Source: Rhynchopus sp. YZ270_cl-10 (taxonomy: Eukaryota > Euglenozoa > Diplonemea > Diplonemida > Diplonemidae). Taken from it: a stretch of DNA of 64,000 nt. The number at the start of each line of letters is the position of its first letter. Position 1 is the first letter of the stretch. The position numbers and the translations under genes are program-made. The DNA is taken from the NCBI GenBank assembly GCA_964035575.1, contig OZ037910.1, positions 806,001-870,000 of the forward strand, read 5' to 3'. Positions 34,874 to 45,012 of this stretch are shown piece by piece. The notes beneath the pieces were generated by a model. It was not told the DNA's origin, did not search any database, and saw only the letters and a list, made by a program, of their open reading frames with translations.

Positions 34874-36241
34874 ATGAGCTTCGACGCAGACAGCGTTCTG
34901 TCACGTGCCCAGCATCTTGTTGGTGAATGGGCACGCCGTGACGGTGCATTGCATGAACGAGGCCAGCAGCGCCACCAGCACTCCCCCCCTGGTCCGCCCC
35001 CTCCACGCTCACCACGCGAGGTGTCGCCAACACGGCTGCGGCCAGCCACTCTTGCCGTCCCCCCGCTTCCGCTCCGCAAGGTAGGCCCGCTTCTGTCACC
35101 CTTCCCCGAGAGCGATCCATTAGCGCCACTCAACACAGGGCATGCCGCCTCGCCAAGTGGACAACACCCACGGCTGGGTGTGGTACATCATGATGTAGTG
35201 ATGCAGTCGCCACCTCAAGGGGGGAGGGTCGTAGGGCCTCCAGGAGCAGGGCTGCCTGAGACCGGAGGGGCTGTGGCGTTGTTGCGTTCTGGTGCGTTGG
35301 GGGAGTGGGATAAACCGAGGGAGGTTGTGATCGATGCGAGTACACCGCGTGAAGAGATGGACGACGGGTTTTTGGAGCAGCGGTATCGAGAACGTCATGG
35401 GGGAGGAGGGGGTGGTCTGCAAAATCCGCCACCGATTCTGCAAAATCAACAAAATCATCAACAAAACCAACAAAAAGCCAACCCACCACCTCCTCCTCCT
35501 CCTGCCCCAACCCCAGCCGTTCTTACCGAAACTATGCCTCAATTCTGCAAAGTAGGAGAACGTGTCCGGGTAGCGCAAAGAGAGGTGTTAGAATTCTTAG
35601 GAAGAAGGGGTGGGTGGTGGGATGAACGCATGGTGGCATCATGTGGTGCTTACGCGACAATTACCAAGGTTGGTCCAGTGTTGGTAGAGGTGCGTGCAGC
35701 AGGAGATGTTCTGTGGGATCTCCCTTCGGCTGCGTTGGAGCGGGCTGAGCAGGGTGGGTTGGTTGTGGTCAGCCCGCATGCTGAGATTGCGGTGCAGACA
35801 ATGAAGGAGAAGCACAAAAGCGAGCAAAGAAACCCCCACGAGAGGTTACCCACTCTACACCGTCCTCCACAGAGTTTGCAAAGACAGCAACACATACCGA
35901 CACACCAGAGCGTGCAACACACTTCACGACACCACAGCATACCGAGACAGCAAAGCATGCCACGACCCCAAAGCCTCGAGAGGCCTGCAGAGAGACACCC
36001 AGGGTGGAGTGGAGAGGATGAGATGTTGACGGCTATCGCGCTGAAGGCGCTGGAGGGTGGTGGTGGTGAAGATTATGGCTCGCAAGGGGATGTGCGTGCC
36101 ATGCATGCGCCCCCGCAGACACCAATACGGGTGTATGGGGTGTCCCCGCAGAGGGCATGTGGTGCATGTGGCGCGGTAATCTCAACCCTACCAGGAACCG
36201 CAAATTCCTATTGCATGTACTGTGGACACCGTATAGCGTAG
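34874..36241 (+). CDS. protein with mind-bomb-like SH3 repeat and C-terminal zinc ribbon
   Basis: A single exon encodes 455 residues. The N-terminal 220 residues are Pro/Arg/Gln-rich and disordered. Residues about 225-295 (FCKVGERVRVAQREVLEFLG, then WWDERMVASCGAYATITKVG, ending LWDLPSAAL) fit the pattern of the SH3-like repeats of mind-bomb ubiquitin ligases: VGxRVRV, a GGW turn, M, G, V and a closing Trp and Pro. A His/Gln/Pro/Ser-rich stretch follows, and the C-terminus is a zinc ribbon, CGACGAVI...CMYCGHRI. No RING finger is present, so ligase activity cannot be claimed. ATG 34874 is preceded by two very short upstream open frames (34858-34872 and 34863-34877), the second ending on the main start as ATGA. 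The specific function is unknown. Confidence 0.75.
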   Translation: MSFDADSVLSRAQHLVGEWARRDGALHERGQQRHQHSPPGPPPPRSPREVSPTRLRPATLAVPPLPLRKVGPLLSPFPESDPLAPLNTGHAASPSGQHPRLGVVHHDVVMQSPPQGGRVVGPPGAGLPETGGAVALLRSGALGEWDKPREVVIDASTPREEMDDGFLEQRYRERHGGGGGGLQNPPPILQNQQNHQQNQQKANPPPPPPPAPTPAVLTETMPQFCKVGERVRVAQREVLEFLGRRGGWWDERMVASCGAYATITKVGPVLVEVRAAGDVLWDLPSAALERAEQGGLVVVSPHAEIAVQTMKEKHKSEQRNPHERLPTLHRPPQSLQRQQHIPTHQSVQHTSRHHSIPRQQSMPRPQSLERPAERHPGWSGEDEMLTAIALKALEGGGGEDYGSQGDVRAMHAPPQTPIRVYGVSPQRACGACGAVISTLPGTANSYCMYCGHRIA

Positions 36242-36288
36242 TTGTAGTTCAACTAGTAGTTATGTCTAAGAAACCCTAGTCCCCTTAG

Positions 36289-36395
36289 CGCAGTGATGGG
36301 CGGATGACGGTAGGGTACAGTGATTTTTTCAGGATTAGGGGATACGGATACGGTAGGCCACGTATCCCGTATCCATCTGTATCCTGCTATCACTG
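36289..36395. mobile_element. inverted-repeat element with 6-bp direct repeats
   Basis: The left end GCAGTGAT and the complement of the right end CAGTGATAGC correspond. GGATACGG and CCGTATCC pair inside. CCTTAG flanks both ends (36283-36288 and 36396-36401). Confidence 0.7.
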
Positions 36396-36589
36396 CCTTA
36401 GGGGGGGACGTTGGGTACTATAAAGCCTGCTGTAGGGGGGTGGGTGATTTTGTTGAAGAAAAATATGGAAATGCAGTGTTTTTCCAGAGAATGTATCAAA
36501 ACGTTTTTTTTTGTCCCCACCAATGTATCCGGATTAGAGTAGAAAAAATAACCCCACACCCCATTCCCTTCCACTTTTTTTTATATCTC

Positions 36590-36650
36590 AGTGTCTGTGC
36601 CTGCCGATGTACGAAGCGTTTTTGCACTTTCAACTTCTCTTTCCTCTTGC
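36590..36650 (+). repeat. B1 short dispersed element
   Basis: CAGTGTCTGTGCCTGCCGAT, GAAGCGTTTTTGCAC, TTTCAACTTCTC and a T-rich tail. Confidence 0.75.
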
Positions 36651-37533
36651 AATATTATGGACAACCGTTTAGGTGGGGAGGAAAAGAGGTGTGATTCGCC
36701 GAGCGGTTGTGAAACCGTCTCCGTTCTCTTTCGGTACAAACCCTTCATATCTCCTTCTGCCCTTTGCATAAACTCTTATGTCTAAGCCGATACCGTGGCA
36801 GTTCAGTGCGTTCACAAGTAGTGGATCTAGGCTGTAGCACAGGCAGAATGCTCAGCTGCCAAGTGCGATCTGTAGGTATTTGTTTATGACATGACTACGT
36901 GTCTTACGCAGAGGTAATATACATACCGGTGTCTTTAGTGTCATTGCATCTAGCGCAAACAGTAGCGGTAGAGCTGACATCTGATAGGATGCCAGATTGC
37001 TCTGCCCCTTTGTGGACTCATGCTGGTCCAGTATCTCAGTACCTGCAAGTAATGTAGTAAGAATAGACAACACCCTGTTCCTACATACTGAGTGACTTCA
37101 GCTCTGCCATCTTCGCGAGGTGGAGAAGGGGGGTACGTGGCTGCCACAAGCATCTCTGCAGAAGGTCTGTCTGCCGCATCGTGTACTTATTCACATCCTA
37201 TGAGCATATACATGTGTATGCAGAAGTACGTGCATCTACATACCTTTACAGCCTTCCTCTTACTGCCAGCCTCCAGCAGTGAACGCTTGCTGTCGTTTGC
37301 AGTGGGGTTCACTCTCCTGCGCTTCTTGTCGTTGCTGCTGGTGCTGGGATTCATGCCGCTCATTATTTTTGTTTATAGAGTTGTGTCTTAGTTATGCGAC
37401 CGAGACTGCGTTTTAGCACGTTTTCAACTACTCTTTTTTTTTTTCCCATTTTCAGCATTTTTTCTCTTCTACTTTACCCACTTCGCCCTCATTCAACTCA
37501 CCACCAGAACCCCATTTTCTTTCCTCCCTCCCC

Positions 37534-38760
37534 ATGCAACTCCCCCCACCCTCCTCCTTCCCCCGCCCTATGAAGGCCTCGGTCTCCCCCAGCAGGGAGC
37601 CCCTGCCGCACACCTTCTTCCCTTCCCCGCCTGCGTACCGTGGGGTGGAGGTGCCTGTTGCTGCCCCGGTCATCCCGACACCCCATCCTGCTGAGGTCAA
37701 CGAAGCCGTCCGCGCTATCCACGAAGAACGCAACGTCCTTGCCTCTGCCCTCAAGGAAGCGACATTGGATGGCCAGGTCCTCTCCCGGCGTCTTGCCGAT
37801 GAAGAAGCAGGTCACGCCCTCTCCCTCCGCCAAGGCCAGGAAGCGCTTGCCCAGGCAAGGTCTTCATGCGAATCTCGCCTCTCTGAACTGGAGTCCCAAG
37901 TCACCGACCTGCGTGCAACCATGCAAACAGAACGCGAAGCGCATTTAGAAAGAATGCGTGTCAGAGAGGAGGAGCACATTGCAGCACTGCAGGCAGAACG
38001 TCAGGTCGGAGGAGAACGTCTTGGGCAAATGAGCAAGGACACACAGGATGCTGTGTCTATTGTCCAGGAGCAGGTGGTTGACATCCAACAGGCCTTGGAA
38101 GAGCAGAGACGTGCAGGAAGGGAGACCGCGGAACGGTTGATGGAGACGCAACGTCGTCTGCAGGAGGCGCAGGATGAGAATACGAGGCAAAAGGCGTTGA
38201 TGGCAAAGGTGCTGGAGGACCATAAAGTGCGTGAACAGCATTTCTCTGCAGCCCAACTGGCGGCAGATGAAGCTGGGGAGATGCATGTCCGTGAGTGCAC
38301 GGTGCTGAAGATAACGGTCGCAGAGTTGGAGGAGAGGGTGCTTGATCTGCAGAGGAATTTGGTGCAGGAGAAGCATAATAGAGAGGCGGCAGAGGTGCAG
38401 TGTCTGCGGGCGGAAAAGATTGTGCAGGAGTCTGCGCAGACGGCGACGGCGAGCGAGCTGCTTGCGTTGCAGTCGCAGAAGGAGGCCACGCTGCGGCAGG
38501 TGCAGCTGCACGCCAAGGAGCAGGCGCTCTCGCTCGAGAAGGAGAAGCGCTACATGACGGAGTCGCACCTCCGCACAGAGTCCTCGCGCAGGGCTGTTGA
38601 AGACCGCTTCAAAGACCCGCCCTCCTATGCCGGCGTGCAGCCACCCGCCGCATACGTCCCGTCGTACTCACCCAACCGCTACAGCAGTGCAATGTATAAG
38701 CCGCAGGTGGCGGCCGCGTCAGTGCGTTCTGCGTCAAGGCAGTCCATGTCGCTCTCATGA
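37534..38760 (+). CDS. coiled-coil protein
   Basis: A single exon encodes 408 residues with ATG at 37534 after a C/T-rich leader. Residues about 1-55 are Pro-rich. From about 55 to 355 the sequence is a continuous coiled coil rich in Glu, Gln, Ala, Arg and Leu (for example LSRRLADEEAGHALSLRQGQ and LEERVLDLQRNLVQEKHN). The last 55 residues are Pro/Ser/Tyr-rich (FKDPPSYAGVQPPAAYVPSY) and end in a Ser-rich stretch. There is no membrane segment or catalytic motif. Long coiled coils of this kind are commonly cytoskeletal or basal-body components in flagellates, but nothing here proves that. Confidence 0.85.
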   Translation: MQLPPPSSFPRPMKASVSPSREPLPHTFFPSPPAYRGVEVPVAAPVIPTPHPAEVNEAVRAIHEERNVLASALKEATLDGQVLSRRLADEEAGHALSLRQGQEALAQARSSCESRLSELESQVTDLRATMQTEREAHLERMRVREEEHIAALQAERQVGGERLGQMSKDTQDAVSIVQEQVVDIQQALEEQRRAGRETAERLMETQRRLQEAQDENTRQKALMAKVLEDHKVREQHFSAAQLAADEAGEMHVRECTVLKITVAELEERVLDLQRNLVQEKHNREAAEVQCLRAEKIVQESAQTATASELLALQSQKEATLRQVQLHAKEQALSLEKEKRYMTESHLRTESSRRAVEDRFKDPPSYAGVQPPAAYVPSYSPNRYSSAMYKPQVAAASVRSASRQSMSLS

Positions 38761-39065
38761 ACAAGTGCTGTAAAAAATGTCTAGATTTTTTTTTGTAGTT
38801 TTTCTCTCTGTCCCTGTAATTAGAAAACATAAACGTATAACGCAAAAAAAAAAGGGTGTTGTAAGTTTTTTTTTTGTCTCCTTTTCCTTCCCTTTCTCGA
38901 AAAATTCATCAAAAATACAGGAACCGACGTGTCTTTGTCGAGTTCGGAACACAAAACAATACAAAAAAATATACACAAAACAAAAAAAGCAACGAAAACA
39001 GCGGATTCATTTGAAGGCGTCAGAAAACACAACAAAAAGGCTTCACAATTAGTTCGGTAGGCGTC
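38761..39065. other. short spacer
   Basis: A- and T-run-rich DNA between the coiled-coil and CCCH genes. I see no element in it. Confidence 0.7.
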
Positions 39066-40760
39066 ATGGCAGTACCACAGATGTCAGCGAACCAACATCT
39101 ACCTGTGCACCCGCATATGGTCGTGCCACAGATGATGTACAACCCGCAGGTGCCGATGATGCCGTACTCTGGGCAGATGCACCCGCAGCACATGGCATAC
39201 GCACAGCAGCCCATGCAGCTCAGCTCGCCTCCTACGCACAGCATCCCTGTGCAGCATATGCAGATGAACCCCTCGCAACAGCATCACCAGCATCATCAAC
39301 AACACCAACAGCAACAGCATCAACATCACCAACATCACCACCAGCAGCAACAACAACAACAACAGCAGCATCAACATCTCCACCACCAGCAGCATCAACA
39401 TCAACATCAACATCAACAACCCCAACAACAGCAGCAGCAGCAGCAGCATCAGCCCCAACAGCAGCACCACCAGCAACCCCAGCAACAGCAGCCAAAAAAA
39501 CACCAAAAACCAAAACAGCAAAAGCAACCGAAACAGATCGAGGAGGAGGAAGAAGAAGAGGAGGAGGACGTCGGACACCATGTGGTGCAGCCCCAACAGC
39601 TTCCGTACGAGCAGCAGCCTAAGAGCAACCAGCCGCAGTACACCCACGAGGAGAGCGAGCAGGAGCCCGACCAGGAGGGCGGCCCGCACCTCATCCATAA
39701 ACACCACTCCAAAAGCAACATCATCCACCCTCCGCAGCCGATGCCGCCACCGGTGTCTGACCCCCCTGCACCGGAGGACCCGCAGGAGGGCATTCTTCAG
39801 CGTCGTTGCCGACCGGGTGGTGCGCCTTCTGTGGACCGACCGTGTCTTCACAACGACTGGGACGACGTGCGCACCCGGAAGGGCAGCAAGATTCTGCGCT
39901 GCCGTCTCTGCCAACGCAAATGGAAGCTGCAAAGCTCGACCGTCGCCCGCTGTGCCTCCTTTCTGCAGAACATTTGCCCGAACGGCCTGCAATGTGCGTA
40001 CCTCCACGTCCACAAGAAGAAGTCCCACTCCACCTCTCTCGACATGCAGATGGATGAGTTCATGCCGCCTCTTGCGTCACCTGAAGCCACACCACCTGCA
40101 TCGCCCAATGCTCTGCTTGCAGCACTGCGTGACTACGTCATGCGGCCTGCAATGGGTGCGCCAGAGTCTCCTGTTCAGACAGACACCTCAGAGCTGGTGG
40201 AGATGCTCCGTATGGCCGGTCTCGGCTGTGTGTCCGACCCACCTACACCAGCCAGCACCACTGCAAGCAACAGAGGGCGGAGCAGACACGGTTCGCTAAA
40301 GGGAGAATATGCAGATGGAAGCAGTCTCCCTCCATCCCCTATTCACAGACGGCCGCACTCTGCTGGGCAGGCGTCATCTCCGTCAAACAAGGCAGCCAGT
40401 CCTGGACCAGGTCTTGCGGCACGTCGTGCATTCGCAAAGCAGGCAGTTGCCATCCCAACATCGGCTGCGCCAGTGGTGAAGTGCATCACCCCAAGCGGTG
40501 TCTTGTTTATCAGTCCTACAGCAGGGCCTTCAGGTGAGCTTGTGACTGGGCTGTCCTTTGAGCAGATCCGTGACTACGTGAGCGGGACCCCTACCAGCAG
40601 CAAGTCTGTGAAGGCCGCTGCTGCAAGACGGCGCATGATGGGCATCTCCCCCCACGCCAACGTCTCGCACCTCCTTTCCCCTGCAGGCACCCAGCCGTCC
40701 CCAAGCGAGTTCACCAGCGGGTCACCAGGGATCTCCAATACTTCCCTATCACCGAATTAA
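39066..40760 (+). CDS. CCCH zinc-finger protein with long Gln/His tract
   Basis: A single exon encodes 564 residues with ATG at 39066. The N-terminus is Met/Pro/Gln-rich. Residues about 75-150 are almost pure Gln and His (CAG/CAA/CAC/CAT repeats), followed by a Lys-rich and a Glu-rich run. A conserved block then reads CLHNDWDDVRTRKGSKILRC, RLCQRKWK and CASFLQNICPNGLQCAYLHV; the last part is a C-x7-C-x5-C-x3-H finger (C296, C304, C310, H314). CCCH fingers of this spacing usually bind AU-rich RNA in mRNA 3' regions, so post-transcriptional control is the likely role. The C-terminal 230 residues are Ser/Pro-rich. The repeat tract mixes codons and so is probably fairly stable. Confidence 0.88.
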   Translation: MAVPQMSANQHLPVHPHMVVPQMMYNPQVPMMPYSGQMHPQHMAYAQQPMQLSSPPTHSIPVQHMQMNPSQQHHQHHQQHQQQQHQHHQHHHQQQQQQQQQHQHLHHQQHQHQHQHQQPQQQQQQQQHQPQQQHHQQPQQQQPKKHQKPKQQKQPKQIEEEEEEEEEDVGHHVVQPQQLPYEQQPKSNQPQYTHEESEQEPDQEGGPHLIHKHHSKSNIIHPPQPMPPPVSDPPAPEDPQEGILQRRCRPGGAPSVDRPCLHNDWDDVRTRKGSKILRCRLCQRKWKLQSSTVARCASFLQNICPNGLQCAYLHVHKKKSHSTSLDMQMDEFMPPLASPEATPPASPNALLAALRDYVMRPAMGAPESPVQTDTSELVEMLRMAGLGCVSDPPTPASTTASNRGRSRHGSLKGEYADGSSLPPSPIHRRPHSAGQASSPSNKAASPGPGLAARRAFAKQAVAIPTSAAPVVKCITPSGVLFISPTAGPSGELVTGLSFEQIRDYVSGTPTSSKSVKAAAARRRMMGISPHANVSHLLSPAGTQPSPSEFTSGSPGISNTSLSPN

Positions 40761-41061
40761 ACGCGCAAAATGTGATTTTTTTTTTTTTGAGGGAATGTGG
40801 TAAATGTTTGGTAGCATTTTATCTGTGTTTTTTTTTATTCTCGTATCAACAAAAAGTGAAGACTATACCAGGGTTGTCCTGATTCGGGGTTAAGCCATAA
40901 TCTAGACACCATTTTGCATTCACGCATTTTCTTTTGCCAATGGAAGCACACCTGGGGCATACTTCCGACTATCTTTTCAAAAAAAAAAATTGATACCGAA
41001 GACTGTCTGAATGGCGGTTACACTAAACAGATTTTTTTTTCTCTTCAAAATTGTCGATTTT

Positions 41062-41195
41062 AGGGACAGTGGAGCTTTGCAATGGCAACTACACTATTCC
41101 AACAATTCTTCAAAAACAAAAGCAAAAAGAAAATAGTGGAGTTCATCTTCGGGTGTCTACACTAAAACAACCAAGTTTTCAAGAACAGAAAAAGT
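41062..41195 (+). repeat. D3 then D2 elements
   Basis: D3 (41062-41115): CAGTGGAGCTTTGCAATGGC, then ACTACACTATTCCAACAATT and an A-run. D2 (41135-41195): AGTGGAGTTCATCTTCGGG, then TACACTAAAACAACCAAG and TTTTCAAG. Other D3 copies lie at 48338 and 52440. Confidence 0.7.
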
Positions 41196-41479
41196 GAGGA
41201 GGGGGGGGGAGGAGAACGGGCGGGAAGGGGAAAACCAACAAGGCTATGCGAACGAATCGGTCGCTTTCAAAAAAAAAAAAAAAATCGGGGAGAAGGGGGG
41301 GTTTTATGTCCATTGCATGTTATTTTTGTTTGTGCCTGCAGACACATGAAGTGTTTGTATATCTTCAGCTATACTATTTTTTTTCCCTTTTTTTTTTCTT
41401 CTCCCTTTTTTCCCCCCTTTTTTTAGTTTTCTCGTATTATTCATCACATCCCTTATCCCCCCTTCCCTCCTTGCCCGAT

Positions 41480-41510
<31 letters not shown>

Positions 41511-41658
41511 CCCTTACCATTCCCTTTCCCTTTCCCATTACCCCACAATATTTTTTCACCACTATTTCCCTTATTTCCAAACGAAAAAGAGAAGGGAGGG
41601 AAGGGGTGCAAATTGCGTGCGTTTCTTTTTTTGTGTCCCCCCCCAAAAAAAAACTTGC

Positions 41659-41770
41659 CAGTGGAGATTTGCACAAAAAAAAAAAAAAAACTGTGGCAAC
41701 ACAAAACAGAGGCAAACTACACTACTCCAACGGATTATCAACACTTTTTAGCACGGTTTCAACTATTCTT
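41659..41770 (+). repeat. D1 element running into an I-type piece
   Basis: AGTGGAGATTTGCACA, an A-run, ACTGTGGCAACACAAAAC, TACACTACTCCAAC, then TTTTTAGCACGGTTTCAACT and a T-run. Confidence 0.7.
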
Positions 41771-41997
41771 TCTTTTCTTTTTTTTTCCCCCCTCCTCCCA
41801 TCCCTTCCACACATCACTCCTGCCCATACCAGGCCCAACTATACCCCTATGGGGAAACAGTGAGTTTTTCTTCCATTCACTGTCCCGCCGATGACGTTTG
41901 AATTTTATTTTTTTTGTTTTTTGTTTTTTGTTTTCGTTTTTACAAAACATACCACATAAGAAAGATGGGAACATTTTTTTATTGATATCCCCCCTCC

Positions 41998-42118
41998 TAA
42001 TGGTGGCAGTATTGTGATGGGAGCCCATTGGAATACGCAAAATACATCAAAATACATCGTGTATTTTGATGTATTTTGCGTGTTCCAATGGGCTCCCATC
42101 ACAATACTGCCACCATTA
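41998..42118. mobile_element. 121-bp near-perfect palindrome
   Basis: The left arm begins TAATGGTGGCAGTATTGTGA and the right arm ends with its exact complement. The arms of about 60 bp meet near 42058 with one or two mismatches. TA at both tips suggests a TA target duplication. It would extrude as a long hairpin and is likely hard to clone or sequence. Confidence 0.85.
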
Positions 42119-42236
42119 CCCCCTCTCCTCCCTATGCTATCAATGTATTGATTTGCATATGTTGAAATAATTTTTCAAAAAAAAAAAAAAACACTTCAAA
42201 GAAGGGGGTTTTTTTTCATCTCTACTCGACAGTGAA

Positions 42237-42337
42237 GTAAATAACTTGACTTGTGGTTTTACTTATGGTTTCACCGTTGGTTTACAACAGTAAAACCACA
42301 AGTTAAGTTATTTACTTCATTATTTACTTTATAGTCG
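42237..42337. mobile_element. CACGACGGTGAAG-family inverted-repeat element, diverged
   Basis: The left end CGACAGTGAAGTAAATAACT, then TTGTGGTTTTAC, pairs with GTAAAACCACAAGTTAAG at the right. The right arm carries an extra copy of the TATTTACTT unit. Confidence 0.7.
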
Positions 42338-42489
42338 TATACTACACTCTTTGCGGAATGAAAGTGTACAGTCTGTGAAGCATCCAAACCCTTCCCTCAC
42401 AAAAGCGATCATTGTTTTTTATACAAGACCTGTCGGCTCTTGACAGGAAACTATCCAGCAATGTAAAAAAAAAAGCAAAAAAAAAAAAT

Positions 42490-42585
42490 CTATACCTTCC
42501 GTAGTACAAAGGCTTTGGCCAATATTAGAGTACAAATCCCTAGGTTCCCCCAAGAGGGTCCTTAAGCGATTTGTCGACATAACAA
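42490..42585 (+). repeat. G element
   Basis: ATACCTTCCGTAGTACAAAG, GCTTTGGCC, then GATTTGTCGACATAAC. Sister copies lie at 43957, 44905, 54950 and 58580. Confidence 0.55.
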
Positions 42586-42862
42586 CAAAAAAGAAGAAGA
42601 AAAAAAAAATAAGATCTGGTGTACCAGAGCGTCCCAATGTCTCATCACTGCTACACAAATACTCATGAAGTCTGCCGTGGGTTTGTGAGTTATTCTATCT
42701 TCCCCTCGAGTGACAATTTTTTTTTTGGCGTACAGAAACCCACTGTTTTGGTGTGGGGTGATCGTTGGGTTTTTAGTCCAACAAAATAGTGTTTTTTTTT
42801 TTTTTTGTTCTAAAAGAGTGGTCTTTACATAAGATTGTTGTATTTTTAGAACAACAAAATCA

Positions 42863-43035
42863 AGGGTATATTTTTTGCACCCTCTCTGCCTTCTTTTCGT
42901 TTAGAAAAGAATGTACCGTATTCGTACAAAAAAAAAGTATCGAACCTTTTCAGGATTTTTCTGGAAGTTCGACCTTTTTTTTTTATGGTCAATAATTTTG
43001 TACGAATACGGTATATGACATAAAATTGTATAGAA
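42863..43035 (+). repeat. F element split by an insertion
   Basis: Left part: TTTTTTGCACCC, then CTTCTTTTCGTTTAGAAAAG and AATG. Right part: TATGACATAAAATTGTATAG. Without the insert at 42916-43011 it matches the intact copy at 24722. Confidence 0.75.
42916..43011. mobile_element. 96-bp TA-flanked inverted-repeat element inserted in an F element
   Basis: The ends CCGTATTCGTACAAAA and its exact complement are flanked by TA (42914-42915 and 43012-43013). Confidence 0.85.
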
Positions 43036-43582
43036 CGTCCGTTGTTTCTCTTTTGTGTTTTTTTTTTTGAAAGTATATTGGTGTTACCGATCTGCTGTCG
43101 GGGACATGTCAAGGACATGTCAAGGACCTGTCAATATGGGCCCTTTCGGGAACACCATATATGAATCTAATTGTTTAGATGATTTTTTACTAAATGGATT
43201 GTCCAAGTTGCGTAGCTGTGTCTCTCATTTCACCACCGGATCCCCGCACAAGGCTGTGGGTTTGAAGAACGGTTTCAATAAAAAAGGATAGCGAAGACTG
43301 TCTTAAATAGCGTCGTCACCTTTCCAACAGAATAAAAAAACAAAAAAAAATCGGTTGACCATTTGTTTCAGTTGTGAGATGGGGGTACCTAGGACCACCA
43401 AAAACCAACCCTTTCTGCGTACGCTGATGGCAGAAGGGAAAAAAAAAGAAAAAGAAAAAAAGAAACAAACTGATTTTCAACAATCACTACTCTCCCCCCC
43501 CCTCCCTCCCTCTCGCGTGACTAAGGATGATGCTAAGGATCATTTAAAAAAAAAGGGCAACGATTTTCTTCTTTTTTTATTG

Positions 43583-43735
43583 CAGTGCCTAAGTCCCAGA
43601 GGCGTTTGCGCTGTCAACACTTCACTTTTTTTTTTTTAAAAATCCCTTCAACCCAGTCACACAGAACGACGTGATGACCTACCCCCTTTTTAGAGACTGA
43701 GCAACGAAAGACTTGGGATCTTAACCTACTATTTT
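43583..43735 (+). repeat. B1 and B2 elements
   Basis: B1: CAGTGCCTAAGTCCCAGAGG, CGTTTGCGCTGTCAAC, CTTCAC and a T-run. B2 (43690-43735): GACTGAGC, AACGAAAG, ACTTGGG, ATCTTAACC; the stem CTGAG/CTTGG needs wobble pairs. Confidence 0.65.
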
Positions 43736-43793
43736 TCCTCTCTTTGAAAAGAACGATTTTTTTGGTGGAGGGGTTTTTTTAAAAAAAAATTAT

Positions 43794-44072
43794 AGTGGAG
43801 TTCATCCTCCGGTGTCTACCCTAATACAACCAAGTTTTCAAAAAAAAATAAAATGCAAAACAAAGCCAGTGGCGCGGCTGACAGAATACCATTGGAAGTC
43901 AGCGTCACGCCCATTTTGTAGCTGGTAGGGGAGGAGAAGAGGATTTTTAAAAAAAGAGATTTCTTTGGGTTTGAGGAAGATCTGCATCTATACCTTTGAA
44001 ATTCAGCCTTTTGGGCGACTTTGTTTTGTACAGAACCCCGTCCTCGGACAAGGGTGATTGTCGAAACTACAA
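43794..44072 (+). repeat. D2 element and G element
   Basis: D2 (43794-43850): AGTGGAGTTCATCCTCCGG, TACCCTAATACAACCAAG, TTTTCAAAA. G (43957-44072): GATCTGCATCTATACCTTTG, CCTTTTGGGCGACTTTG, ACCCCGTCCTCGGACAAGG, GTGATTGTCGAAACTAC. Confidence 0.65.
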
Positions 44073-44817
44073 AAAAAAAAAAAAAAATACAAGTCCTCAC
44101 ACACCGCTTGTATGTGTGGGTACGCTGCTTGGGATCATCAATCATTTCTTTCCCCTTCCTTCGCACTAAAAAAACACTGCAACCCAAATCATACAATTTT
44201 TGATCATATGTTGAAAAACGCTGTGTTCGTTATCTTTTATTTTTCAGGGGGGTTTCTTTTACTTTTTTTCTTTTTTGGTGTTGTTCAACTTAGCCCAAGG
44301 CTCGACTTTTTTTTTTTCCCCCACATCAAACTGGACAGGGCGAGGGGGCTACGTTTACTATGCACATGAAAAGCGCTTGGTCCGAGCGAAGCGAGGGCCA
44401 AACGTCTTACAATCTGTACAGTGCCGGTTAGTTAGAACTTTTTCTTTTTTCTTTTTTTTTTTCAAATCAATTCTCACAACAGCGTCAAACGCTTTTTATT
44501 TTTACACTTTCATTTTTTTCAAACCTTCTTTTTTTGTTGGTATTTGCGGATGGCTTTTTCCCAAGAGACGATTTGTGAAAAAGGTAATGAGCCCTACGAG
44601 GCCAGAGTTCATCTTTACAAAATCTCTTCATTCTCTTTTTCTTTCGTTTTTTTTTCTCTCTTTTTTTTTTGTTGTTTTGTCAAAGAAAACAGACAAACAG
44701 CATTACCACGCACTCACTCACTCACCCACTCACAGCACAGTTGCACGTGTCCTTCGAAAAGTCTGCGTCTTTTTTTTTTCTTAATGACGTATCGGAAGCG
44801 ACTATTCAATAGAAATT

Positions 44818-45012
44818 GATAGTGGAGATTTGCACAAAACTGTGTCAACACAAACCGAGGCAACTACACTACTCCAACAATTTATCAAAAAAAAAAAAAA
44901 AGGGTAATTTCTTTGGGTTGAGGATGATCTGCATCTATACCTTTGAAATTCATTAGCCTTCGGGCGACTTTGTGTACAGAACCCGTCCTCGGACTGGTGA
45001 TTGTCGAAACTA
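44818..45012 (+). repeat. D1 element and G element
   Basis: D1: AGTGGAGATTTGCAC, GTGTCAACACAAACCGAGG, CTACACTACTCCAACAATT, TATC and an A-run. G (44905-45012) closely matches the one at 43957 (GATCTGCATCTATACC; GTGATTGTCGAAACTAC). Confidence 0.75.

Larger units (their letters stand above)
36242..37533. other. spacer between the SH3-repeat and coiled-coil genes
   Basis: It holds an inverted-repeat element (36289-36395), a B1 element (36590-36650) and an I-type piece (37398-37445: TTTTAGCACGTTTTCAACTA). The stretch 36790-37380 is higher-complexity unique DNA with only short open frames, one ending in a hydrophobic helix (37092-37391). No gene is called. Confidence 0.6.

Noticed and set aside
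34874-36241. Calling this gene a mind-bomb ubiquitin ligase
   Set aside because: Only one SH3-like repeat and a zinc ribbon are visible; there are no ankyrin repeats and no RING finger.
39099-40028. 309-residue Leu/Val-rich - strand frame opposite the CCCH gene
   Set aside because: It is the reverse of the CAG/CAC repeat tract; the leucines come from CTG repeats, not from membrane helices.
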